Source: Maribacter flavus
GTDB taxonomy: Bacteria > Bacteroidota > Bacteroidia > Flavobacteriales > Flavobacteriaceae
Assembly (NCBI RefSeq): GCF_008386635.1
Contig: NZ_VUOE01000002.1
Coordinates: forward strand, 62,001-126,000
Length of the DNA stretch: 64,000 bases
Direction: 5' to 3'
How positions within the stretch are numbered: the first letter of the stretch is position 1; every line of letters starts with the position of its first letter. This document shows, one piece after another, positions 34,528-42,495 of the stretch. Below the pieces are notes generated by a model, which searched no databases, had not been told where the DNA came from, and saw nothing but the letters and a program-made list of their open reading frames with translations. The position numbers and the translations under genes are program-made.

Positions 34528-34679
34528 GTTTCAAGAAAAAAGAAGTTTTTAGGTATCCAGTTCCATTCATAACCTTTATTATTCTCTTTTTTACCACCAT
34601 TATTTTATCCGTCACAACTTAAAATTAGTCAATTGTTAAAATGGGGTTAAGTTTAACGCTTAATCAACAAACAACAAAA

Positions 34680-35198
34680 ATGAAAGGATTGCTTACGATT
34701 TTGTTTCTACTGGGAATAGGTTACTATGGTAGTGCGCAGTATGTAGACAGAACAAACTTTAGGGCAGGTCTGGTTGGTGGTATCGTGGTAGGCGACTTTT
34801 CTGAAGCCTATAGCCTAAACCTAGGTTTGGATATTTACCACCACTGGGGTGTTTCCCGGGAGATAGACCTAGGTCTTACTACAGGATTTATGAATGCCTT
34901 TGGAGAAAAACAAACCATTACCAATGGCAGTATTTCAGTAGAAACGGAATTTGATAATTATCAATTTATTCCAGCGGGTGCTTCGGTACGTATTTACCCG
35001 ACCTCCGGGTTCAAATTTGGCGCGGATGCGGGCTATGCTATCGGCTTAAACGATGGAAATGACGGCGGATTTTACTACAGACCGTCCATTGGTATCGATT
35101 TAAGCGGGGGGTCCTCAGAATTGAATATATCCTATATGGCCGTTACGGACGATGTAACTTTTGGGACCGTACTTTTGGGATATTTGTTCCTGTTTTAA
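34680..35198 (+). CDS. Small outer-membrane barrel protein, second copy
   Basis: The 172-residue protein starts with a signal peptide (MKGLLTILFLLGIGYYGSAQ, cleaved before YVDR). The mature part has the barrel pattern of short strands (NFRAGLVGGIVVGDFSEAYS, then GVSREIDLGLTTGFMNAFG, FIPAGASVRIYP) and ends VLLGYLFLF. It resembles the Bacteroidota outer-membrane families without a name. The start at 34680 replaces an earlier in-frame ATG (34641) that would precede the signal peptide. It ends before a clear terminator. Together with the preceding gene it separates xerD from aroQ. Confidence 0.75.
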   Translation: MKGLLTILFLLGIGYYGSAQYVDRTNFRAGLVGGIVVGDFSEAYSLNLGLDIYHHWGVSREIDLGLTTGFMNAFGEKQTITNGSISVETEFDNYQFIPAGASVRIYPTSGFKFGADAGYAIGLNDGNDGGFYYRPSIGIDLSGGSSELNISYMAVTDDVTFGTVLLGYLFLF

Positions 35199-35222
35199 TG
35201 GCGTTTAAAAAGTATATATGTG

Positions 35223-35253
35223 AAAGTGGTATTCACGGAATGCCACTTTTTTT
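35223..35253 (+). terminator. Terminator after the second barrel gene
   Basis: AAAGTGGTATTC and GAATGCCACTTT pair with one G-T wobble around ACG, followed by a T run to 35253. Confidence 0.85.
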
Positions 35254-35280
35254 GTTCAAATAATTAGTACTTTTAGCGGC

Positions 35281-35694
35281 ATGAAGCTAATAATTATCAA
35301 TGGTCCCAATCTAAACCTTCTAGGGAAAAGGGAACCCGAAGTATACGGTCATAAAACCTTCGAGGATTACTTTTCAGAACTGCAATTTCGCTTCAAGGAA
35401 GTGGAATTGGAGTATTTTCAATCCAATATTGAAGGGGAGTTGATTACCAAGTTACAGGAGGTAGGTTTTGAATACGATGGCATCGTTTTAAACGCCGCGG
35501 CCTATACGCACACTTCGGTTGGATTGGGCGACGCCGTAAAGGCCATAATTACACCTGTTGTTGAGGTGCATATTTCCAACACGTACAATCGGGAGGATTA
35601 TCGGCATGTTTCCTACATTTCCCCTGGGGCAAAAGGGGTGATATTGGGCTTCGGACTTCAAAGTTACGATTTGGCCATCCGCAGTTTTTTATAA
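35281..35694 (+). CDS. aroQ: 3-dehydroquinate dehydratase, type II
   Basis: AroQ dehydrates 3-dehydroquinate to 3-dehydroshikimate in the shikimate pathway. The 137-residue protein has the opening IIINGPNLNLLGKREPEVYG with the Tyr of the active-site loop, QSNIEGELI, NAAAYTHTSVGLGDA with the catalytic His, and EVHISNTYNREDYRHVSYIS. This is the small flavodoxin-like type II class and not the type I aldolase. No TAnnTTTG is exact; TACTTTTA precedes the start by 14 bases. It is a single gene, complete at both ends. Confidence 0.97.
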   Translation: MKLIIINGPNLNLLGKREPEVYGHKTFEDYFSELQFRFKEVELEYFQSNIEGELITKLQEVGFEYDGIVLNAAAYTHTSVGLGDAVKAIITPVVEVHISNTYNREDYRHVSYISPGAKGVILGFGLQSYDLAIRSFL

Positions 35695-35757
35695 AATCAA
35701 ATCCGTAAAGTCGATCCAAGAGCACCTAGTTTTTCGTACATAATTAAAAATTATGCT

Positions 35758-36933
35758 ATGAAAAATTTATTTCCCCATTTAACCCTTATTCTTATAGTTC
35801 TCCTTTCATCCTGCAGTAATTCCGATGATATAAATCTTGCACCGATCGAGGACGAAAGCATATCAATAGTAAATGCCTTTCCCAATCTTTCCTTTTCAAG
35901 GCCCTTGGATTTACAAAGTCCCAATGATGATACCAATAGGATTTTTGTGGTGGAACAAAGGGGTACCATAAAAGTTTTTGAAAATGATACCGATGTTGCT
36001 GATGCCACCACCTTTTTCGGTATAAGTGGCAGTGTCACCAGTTCCGATGAACTGGGGTTGTTGGGCCTTGCCTTTCACCCTAATTTTGAGGAGAACGGCT
36101 TCTTTTATGTTTGTTATACGCCATCGAGCAGTTTAAGCGTGGTTTCCCGTTTTAAAGCGATGGATAACAACCCAAATATCGCCGACCCAAATAGCGAGAC
36201 CTTGTTATTACAAATTCCCCAACCTTATACAAACCATAATGGGGGCCAGCTTGGATTTGGTCCTGACGGGTATCTGTACATTGCATCCGGGGATGGAGGT
36301 TCTGGCGGAGACCCGGATGGGAATGCACAAAATTTGGAAAACCTTTTGGGTGCAATCCTGCGTATCGATGTTGATAATACGGATACCAATTTGAACTATT
36401 CCGTACCAAACGACAACCCCTTCGTTGCTACTCAAAATGCCCGACCTGAAATTTATGCCTATGGCCTTAGAAATCCATGGCGCTTTTCTTTTGATACCCA
36501 AAACGGTAATTTATGGTCCGGTGACGTAGGTCAAGGCGAAAAGGAGGAAATCAATATTATAGAAAAGGGAGGTAATTACGGATGGAATATCCTGGAAGGG
36601 ACATCTTGTTATAATGCCCAGGATTGTGATTCGGCCGGAACTATCGCACCTGTTTTTGAATATGGTCATGGAAACAATGACCGTTCCGTAACCGGTGGAT
36701 ATGTGTACAGGGGAAGCTTAAATCCCTCTCTGAACGGTTATTATATATATGGGGATTTTATTTCGGGCAGGATATGGGCTTTGGACAATGTATCCAGCAC
36801 TACGCCCACAAACAAGTTATTGTTTGAAACCAATTTGCCCATAGCCTCCTTTGGAACGGACCAGGACAACGAACTATATATTTGTAGTTTCGATGGTAAA
36901 ATTTACAAGATCGTAGAACAACGTCTACCGTAA
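35758..36933 (+). CDS. Exported PQQ-dependent sugar dehydrogenase (soluble aldose type)
   Basis: The 391-residue lipoprotein has a lipobox (LSSC, about residue 20) and a six-bladed beta propeller of the GSDH/YliI family: IFVVEQRGTIKVF, LGLLGLAFHPNFEENGFFYV (in parts), NHNGGQLGFGPDGYLYIASGDGGSGGD, the YGLRNPWRFSFD Ca/PQQ site, and GGNYGWNILEG. Family members oxidise aldoses or sorbosone in the periplasm and pass electrons to the respiratory chain. PQQ synthesis genes are not in the window. The last 9 bases overlap the convergent DUF3817 gene. Confidence 0.9.
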   Translation: MKNLFPHLTLILIVLLSSCSNSDDINLAPIEDESISIVNAFPNLSFSRPLDLQSPNDDTNRIFVVEQRGTIKVFENDTDVADATTFFGISGSVTSSDELGLLGLAFHPNFEENGFFYVCYTPSSSLSVVSRFKAMDNNPNIADPNSETLLLQIPQPYTNHNGGQLGFGPDGYLYIASGDGGSGGDPDGNAQNLENLLGAILRIDVDNTDTNLNYSVPNDNPFVATQNARPEIYAYGLRNPWRFSFDTQNGNLWSGDVGQGEKEEINIIEKGGNYGWNILEGTSCYNAQDCDSAGTIAPVFEYGHGNNDRSVTGGYVYRGSLNPSLNGYYIYGDFISGRIWALDNVSSTTPTNKLLFETNLPIASFGTDQDNELYICSFDGKIYKIVEQRLP

Positions 36934-37197
36934 ATATTTTTCCTCCACATAAAAAGTGGCAAAAGGAAGAAGTGAGGCGATTCCAAAAATTGCCAATCGT
37001 TTAAAGCCCCATTTTTTGGTGTAACAAACACCTATGGCCAATAGTATAAAGGCGATGAACAAAAAGCCATGCGCATACCCCACCCATTTGTTCGGTTCCG
37101 GGATTTCCGCCCAATATTTCAAGGGCATGGTTACTCCAAATAGGGCCAAATAGGATATTCCTTCTAAAATGGCAGTGATTCTAAAGGCTTTGAGCAT
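36925..37197 (-). CDS. DUF3817 membrane protein
   Basis: DUF3817 proteins are about 90-100 residues with three membrane segments and no known function. From the ATG at 37197 the protein has 90 residues, starting MLKAFRITAILEGISYLALF, then NKWVGYAHGFLFIAFILLAIG and a last short segment with GIASLLPFATFYVEEKYLR. A longer start (37245) would add a hydrophobic lead of about 16 residues; the family length favours the shorter one. It follows lpdA on the same strand by under 60 bases and probably shares its transcript. Confidence 0.75.
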   Translation of the reverse strand: MLKAFRITAILEGISYLALFGVTMPLKYWAEIPEPNKWVGYAHGFLFIAFILLAIGVCYTKKWGFKRLAIFGIASLLPFATFYVEEKYLR

Positions 37198-37255
37198 ACC
37201 AAAAGAAAAAATTAAAGAGAAGCAAAGTGCCAGGGCACTTCGCATTTCAAGTTAT

Positions 37256-38647
37256 TTATAAGTGAATTACCTCGTCGTAGGCATCCGCCACCGCCTCCAT
37301 GACCGCTTCGCTCATGGTTGGGTGTGGGTGTACCGCTTTTAAGACTTCGTGACCGGTGGTTTCCAGTTTTCTGGCCACTACCGCCTCCGCAATCATGTCG
37401 GTCACACCTGCCCCGATCATATGACAACCTAGCCATTCACCATATTTGGCATCAAAAATAACTTTCACAAAACCGTCTGAAGCTCCTGAGGCTTTTGCTT
37501 TTCCGCTTGCGGAGAAGGGGAATTTGCCAACCTTGATGTCAAACCCTTTTTCCTTGGCCTGTTTTTCCGTAAGTCCTACGGAAGCAATTTCAGGGCTGCA
37601 ATAGGTACATCCGGGGATGTTTCCATAATCCAAGGGTTCTACATGCATTCCAGCGATTTTTTCAACACACAGTATGCCTTCTGCCGATGCGACATGCGCC
37701 AAGGCCTGTCCAGGGGTAACGTCCCCAATGGCATAATATCCAGGGATATTGGTCTGATAATAATCGTTTACCAAAATCTTGTCCCGGTCCGTAGCAATAC
37801 CAACCGTCTCCAGACCTATATTTTCTATGTTTGTTTTGATTCCAACGGCGGAAAGGACGATGTCCGCTTCCAAAACCTCTTCACCTTTAGATGTCTTTAC
37901 GGTCGCTTTTACACCATTACCGGAGGTATCCACGGATGTTACTTCCGCAGAAGTCATAATTTTTACTCCCGCCTTTTTGAAACTGCGCTCCAATTGTTTG
38001 GAAACGTCTTCGTCCTCAACGGGCACTATGTTGGGCAAGTATTCGACAACGGTAACTTCGGTGCCCATGGAATTGTAGAAATAGGCGAACTCGATACCAA
38101 TGGCCCCACTTCCCACAACGATCATTTTCTTTGGCTGCTCTGAAAGGGTCATGGCTTCCCTATAACCGATTATCTTCTTTCCATCTTGTGGCAGACTGGG
38201 CAATTCCCTGCTACGGGCCCCAGTTGCAATTATGATATGGTCCGCACTATATTCAGTTTCCTTACCATCTTCGGATGTTACCGAAACTTTTTTACCCGGT
38301 TTCAAGGTACCAAAACCGTTTATAACCTCTATTTTATTCTTTTTCATCAAGAATTGAACCCCTTTGCTCATTCCATCGGCAACACCTCTACTTCTTTTGA
38401 TAACGGCTCCAAAATCCTTATCCACACCTTCTGCTTTGAGACCGTAGTCCCCGGCGTGCTGTAGGTATTCGAATACTTGAGCCGACTTCAACAATGCCTT
38501 GGTTGGTATACATCCCCAATTTAGACAGACACCTCCTAGGTTTTCCTTTTCAATAATGGCGGTCTTAAAACCTAATTGGGAAGCTCTAATTGCGGTAACA
38601 TAACCACCTGGTCCACTACCCAGAACAATGACATCAAAAGTGCTCAT
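37256..38647 (-). CDS. lpdA: Dihydrolipoyl dehydrogenase
   Basis: E3 component shared by pyruvate, 2-oxoglutarate and branched-chain dehydrogenases (and glycine cleavage), reoxidising lipoyl groups with NAD. The 463-residue protein has the FAD motif VIVLGSGPGGYVTAIRA, the redox-active disulfide in GGVCLNWGCIPTK, the NAD motif MIVVGSGAIGIEFA near 177, GYYAIGDVTPGQALAHVA and the interface HPHPTMSEAV with catalytic His-Glu. ATG 38647 gives the normal start; the longer frame adds 12 unrelated residues. TATTTTTG lies 34 bases upstream. Confidence 0.96.
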   Translation of the reverse strand: MSTFDVIVLGSGPGGYVTAIRASQLGFKTAIIEKENLGGVCLNWGCIPTKALLKSAQVFEYLQHAGDYGLKAEGVDKDFGAVIKRSRGVADGMSKGVQFLMKKNKIEVINGFGTLKPGKKVSVTSEDGKETEYSADHIIIATGARSRELPSLPQDGKKIIGYREAMTLSEQPKKMIVVGSGAIGIEFAYFYNSMGTEVTVVEYLPNIVPVEDEDVSKQLERSFKKAGVKIMTSAEVTSVDTSGNGVKATVKTSKGEEVLEADIVLSAVGIKTNIENIGLETVGIATDRDKILVNDYYQTNIPGYYAIGDVTPGQALAHVASAEGILCVEKIAGMHVEPLDYGNIPGCTYCSPEIASVGLTEKQAKEKGFDIKVGKFPFSASGKAKASGASDGFVKVIFDAKYGEWLGCHMIGAGVTDMIAEAVVARKLETTGHEVLKAVHPHPTMSEAVMEAVADAYDEVIHL

Positions 38648-38979
38648 ATAAATTTCTTTTTGAGGTTGAAAATTGAGGTGCAAAAATACAAAACCAAATC
38701 GGAATTCTGACCTTGAAGAGAAATAAAGAAATTCTAAAAGCCTACTTGTTTAAAGTAGTAGTCATTAGGGTATTTCGAAATTTATAGGTTATTGTAAGGA
38801 CTAAAAAACCTAAAGGGTATCTTCCCATTTATTCAATTCCAAAGCCTTTGTCAGCGCCTCGAAGAATTATTCCATTGTGGTATTTGGACCTTGCTGATTA
38901 ATTTTCGGATACTATTATTTTATCTAGAAAAAGACATATGTAAGGTGCCGCATTTTTGGTAATTTGGTATTCTTTAAAA
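38648..38979. other. Intergenic region lpdA / msrB
   Basis: This 332-base AT-rich stretch contains the lpdA -7 box near its left end and shows no convincing gene, repeat or hairpin with a T run. It should carry the 3' end of the msrB transcript. Confidence 0.5.
38681..38688 (-). promoter_or_regulatory. -7 box of lpdA
   Basis: The minus strand reads TATTTTTG, 34 bases before the ATG at 38647. No correctly spaced -33 TTG was found. Confidence 0.35.
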
Positions 38980-39477
38980 TTATTTGTTCTCTACAAAATT
39001 TAAGGCCACTCCGTTAATGCAATGTCTTAGACCCGTTGGGGCAGGGCCGTCCTCAAATACATGGCCCAAGTGCCCACCACAAGTGGCACAGTGTTCCTCG
39101 GTTCTTTTGTATCCAATCTTGTAATCGACATCGTACCCAACATTTCCCTCAATCTCTTGATAAAAACTGGGCCATCCAGTGCCTGAATCGAATTTTGTCT
39201 CGCTTTTGAAAAGTGGTGTGCCGCACCCTGCACAGACATAGGTCCCCTTTTTCTTGTTATCCAGAAGCTCACTGGTAAAGGGATTTTCGGTGGCCGCTTT
39301 CCGTAGCACGTAAAATTCGGCATCGGTGAGTTCTGCCTTCCATTCCGCCTCCGTTTTTTGGACCTTAAATTCCTTCGTTTTTTCTTGGCCCTTATCTCTG
39401 GCCGTATCTTTTTCCTGTGAAATGCCTTTGCAGCTTGTCATTACCACTAGGACCCCTATTAAAACTGTAAATTTCAT
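38980..39477 (-). CDS. msrB: Lipoprotein methionine-R-sulfoxide reductase
   Basis: MsrB reduces methionine-R-sulfoxide in damaged proteins. The 165-residue protein has a signal peptide and lipobox (MTSC, about residue 16), so it acts in the envelope, and a short acidic linker before the MsrB domain (about 40-162). The zinc site is made by CAGCGTPLF and CATCGGHLGHVF, the catalytic Cys by GLRHCINGVALNF, and FDSGTGWPSFYQ is the substrate loop. Thiol donors are not evident nearby. Single gene with no terminator seen. Confidence 0.95.
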   Translation of the reverse strand: MKFTVLIGVLVVMTSCKGISQEKDTARDKGQEKTKEFKVQKTEAEWKAELTDAEFYVLRKAATENPFTSELLDNKKKGTYVCAGCGTPLFKSETKFDSGTGWPSFYQEIEGNVGYDVDYKIGYKRTEEHCATCGGHLGHVFEDGPAPTGLRHCINGVALNFVENK

Positions 39478-39630
39478 TTCATTATTTTTTTGGTGAATAA
39501 TCGTGTCTATTTACTGTTCGCAAGAATTTGCTTGCACCTACATTGGGTCGCTAATTGGAAGGATTCCTTACAAAGATAGGATACAAATAATTACAGGTTC
39601 GTTAAGTTTTTCTAAATATATTAAAATAAA

Positions 39631-39652
39631 AAACCCCGATAATTCGGGGTTT
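39631..39652. terminator. Terminator of the collagen-like gene
   Basis: AAACCCCGA (39631-39639) and TCGGGGTTT (39644-39652) surround TAAT, 20 bases after the minus-strand stop; A/T runs flank it on both sides. Confidence 0.8.
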
Positions 39653-39671
39653 ATATCTATAATATTGGCAT

Positions 39672-40247
39672 TTATTTTAAAATCACTTTTTGCACATCCT
39701 TTTCGGTGACGCCAAGTCTGCCCATTACGGAATGTATGTTGCTAAAATCCAATTTTCCGCTCTGTGCAGCTTCGGCAGGTAAAACGGCTATCCTAAATAC
39801 TTGGTTGTCTGTATCGCCGGGCAGTAGGGTTGCCAAATCAAAATCGGCCTCTAAGAAGATACTCACGTCAAAAAACGTATAATCATAATTGTACTGTAGT
39901 AGGCCTTGGTCGATGATTCTGGTTTGCGGCATTAACCTCCATATGTCTACAGGATCGCCATTGCCATCCTCGGTTTGGTCCCATAACAGGTACACCAAAA
40001 CAACATCGGTTTCAAAAACCTCTATGGATTGCGGAAACTCATAGAATATGGAATAGTCGTTTCCAGCATCAAAAGTACCTTCAATGTCGATTACTTTGCC
40101 CAAGATGTTTATTCCGTCTTGGCCATCGACACCGTCACGACCGTCACGACCGTCCAAACCATCGAAACCCGGAGGGCCTTGGGGTCCTTCACAGGCCATA
40201 AATAAAAATGCCAATATTGTACTGAATAAAATTGTTGCTTTTTTCAT
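39672..40247 (-). CDS. Lipoprotein with short collagen-like triplets
   Basis: The 191-residue protein has a lipobox (FMAC, about residue 19). Right after the lipidated Cys come about eight Gly-X-Y triplets (GPQGPPGFDGLDGRDGRDG then VDGQDG), a mini collagen-like stalk. The remaining 140 residues are mostly beta-rich, with FDAGNDYSIFYEFPQSIEVFE and LPAEAAQSGKLDFSNIHSVMG, and no recognisable domain. Similar Bacteroidota proteins are surface-exposed lipoproteins of unknown function. It ends before a good terminator. Confidence 0.75.
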   Translation of the reverse strand: MKKATILFSTILAFLFMACEGPQGPPGFDGLDGRDGRDGVDGQDGINILGKVIDIEGTFDAGNDYSIFYEFPQSIEVFETDVVLVYLLWDQTEDGNGDPVDIWRLMPQTRIIDQGLLQYNYDYTFFDVSIFLEADFDLATLLPGDTDNQVFRIAVLPAEAAQSGKLDFSNIHSVMGRLGVTEKDVQKVILK

Positions 40248-40494
40248 GATATTTAATTTTATTGGTTCACCATTATTAATTTAACCAAGATATTCAAAAA
40301 GCGTTCCATTTTTGGTGTTTACATAAATATCCTTTTGATAGAACCAAATTTTTTCGCTTGATTGACAGTCCGTAGTCCTCTATAATATCAAACCAAAGGA
40401 GTTAAATTTTGTTTCTGGATTTGTCTTCAAAACATTTCTCGTTAGATTTTAACGTAAAGTTGATTAGATTTACAGGAAAACCAAAAGCTCGCAT

Positions 40495-42393
40495 ATGTCC
40501 AAAGTAATACCACATTCGCTATTTACGGATTTTGATATAAACCTTTTTAAAGGCGGTAAGCACTATAGGTTATATGATAAATTGGGATCCCATATCATAG
40601 AATTGGACGGTATTGAGGGTACCTATTTTGCCGTTTGGGCCCCTTCCGCGAAATCCGTATCGGTCGTTGGGGATTTTAATTATTGGAATGCAGATGCACA
40701 TAGATTGAACGTACGATGGGATTCCAGCGGTATTTGGGAAGGTTTTATCCCAAAGGTTGGAAAAGGAGCTATCTATAAGTATAAAATCCAGTCGCACAAT
40801 AATGACATCTGGACAGAGAAGGCCGACCCATTTGCCCGTTTGTGCGAGCATCCCCCAAAAACGGCCTCCATCGTTTGGTCTGCCGATTACAAGTGGATGG
40901 ATTCCGCTTGGATGGGCTACAGGAAGGACAAAAACGGATTGGACAGGCCCTATTCTGTTTACGAAGTACATATTGGTTCATGGAAAAGGGATGCAAGCAA
41001 TAATGTGCTTAGCTATAAGGAATTGGCCAAGGAACTGGTCTCCTATGTAAAGGAAATGGGCTATACCCATGTGGAGTTTATGCCAGTGATGGAATATCCG
41101 TACGACCCCTCTTGGGGATATCAATTAACGGGTTACTTTGCCCCAACTTCCAGGTTTGGCACCCCTGAGGAATTTAAGTTTCTGGTCGATGCTTTCCATC
41201 AAAACGATATTGGGGTCATTTTGGATTGGGTACCTTCCCATTTTCCCGAAGATGCCCATGGATTGGGCTTCTTTGATGGTTCTCACCTGTACGAGCATCC
41301 GGACAGAAGAAAGGGCTACCACCCAGATTGGAAAAGTTTGATCTTTAACTATGGCCGAAATGAAGTACGTGCCTTTTTGATCAGCAATGCACTTTTTTGG
41401 CTGGATCAATACCATGTGGATGGCTTACGGGTAGATGCCGTTGCCTCCATGTTGTACCTGGATTATTCCAGGGAGGACGGCGAATGGGAACCCAATATGT
41501 ATGGCAACAACGAGAATCTGGAGGCCATGTCCTTCATAAGGGAACTCAATCAGGAAGTGCAGGCAAGTTTTCAGGGAGCGGTCCAGACCATAGCGGAAGA
41601 ATCAACGGCGTTTTCCGGTGTATCCAGGCCGGTGGAATACGGGGGGCTTGGTTTTGGGATGAAATGGATGATGGGCTGGATGCACGATACCCTTGAGTAT
41701 TTCAAGAAAGAGCCAATTTACAGAAGGCACCATCAGAACGACCTTACCTTTAGTATGACCTATGCGTTTACCGAGAACTTTATGCTACCATTTTCACATG
41801 ATGAGGTGGTCTATGGCAAACAGTCCCTAGTTTATCGTATGCCTGGGGATGAATGGCAACGCTTTGCCAACTTAAGACTGTTGTTTGGATATATGTTTAC
41901 GCATCCGGGGACCAAATTGATGTTTATGGGCGGGGAATTTGGCCAGACAGCGGAATGGAACTTTCAGAACAGTCTGGATTGGCACTTGTTACAATACCAG
42001 GTGCACGTGGGCGTACAGCAATTTGTAAAGGACCTGAACGCACTGTATAAGAGCTCCCCGGCCTTGTACGAAAAGCAGTTTAGTCCGGAAGGCTTTCAAT
42101 GGATAGACTATGGGGACCATGAGAACTCCGTGCTTACCTACATCAGAAAGGGTCATGATGCTGAAAACGACCTTGTTATCGCCTGTAATTTTACCCCGGT
42201 GGTCAGGGAGAATTACAGAATCGGTATGCCAAAAAAAGGGAAGTTGAAAGAGGTATTGAACAGTGATGATGTTAAATACGGTGGAACGGGCAAAGTAAAT
42301 CCCAACATTAAGACTTCGAATAAACCGTGGCACGGTCATAAAAAATCGGTGGAGATTACAATTCCTCCCTTGGGTGTAGTAATCATGAAATAA
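40495..42393 (+). CDS. glgB: 1,4-alpha-glucan branching enzyme
   Basis: GlgB creates alpha-1,6 branches in glycogen. The 632-residue protein has an N-terminal CBM48 (about 25-110, YFAVWAPSAKSVSVVGDFNYWN), and a GH13 barrel with HVEFMPVMEYPYDPSWGYQ, GLRVDAVASMLYLDY (nucleophile Asp314), the IAEESTAFSGV acid/base Glu at 368-369 and FSHDEVVYGK. The C-terminal beta domain follows about 510. The GH31 glucosidase gene begins 103 bases downstream on the same strand. Synthesis genes glgA and glgC are not in the window. Confidence 0.96.
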   Translation: MSKVIPHSLFTDFDINLFKGGKHYRLYDKLGSHIIELDGIEGTYFAVWAPSAKSVSVVGDFNYWNADAHRLNVRWDSSGIWEGFIPKVGKGAIYKYKIQSHNNDIWTEKADPFARLCEHPPKTASIVWSADYKWMDSAWMGYRKDKNGLDRPYSVYEVHIGSWKRDASNNVLSYKELAKELVSYVKEMGYTHVEFMPVMEYPYDPSWGYQLTGYFAPTSRFGTPEEFKFLVDAFHQNDIGVILDWVPSHFPEDAHGLGFFDGSHLYEHPDRRKGYHPDWKSLIFNYGRNEVRAFLISNALFWLDQYHVDGLRVDAVASMLYLDYSREDGEWEPNMYGNNENLEAMSFIRELNQEVQASFQGAVQTIAEESTAFSGVSRPVEYGGLGFGMKWMMGWMHDTLEYFKKEPIYRRHHQNDLTFSMTYAFTENFMLPFSHDEVVYGKQSLVYRMPGDEWQRFANLRLLFGYMFTHPGTKLMFMGGEFGQTAEWNFQNSLDWHLLQYQVHVGVQQFVKDLNALYKSSPALYEKQFSPEGFQWIDYGDHENSVLTYIRKGHDAENDLVIACNFTPVVRENYRIGMPKKGKLKEVLNSDDVKYGGTGKVNPNIKTSNKPWHGHKKSVEITIPPLGVVIMK

Positions 42394-42495
42394 CGCCGAT
42401 TAAAGGAGGCAATCTTTTCGGTATATTTTTAAAATAAAGTTTTTTAAGTTATCCGATATTGTTTTTCTTTTGCGGATATCAATAACCAAAATGAT

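Noticed and set aside
40100..40180. Short CGTCACGAC/CGTCC tandem pattern
   Set aside because: It is the DNA of the Gly-X-Y collagen triplets, not a satellite or array.
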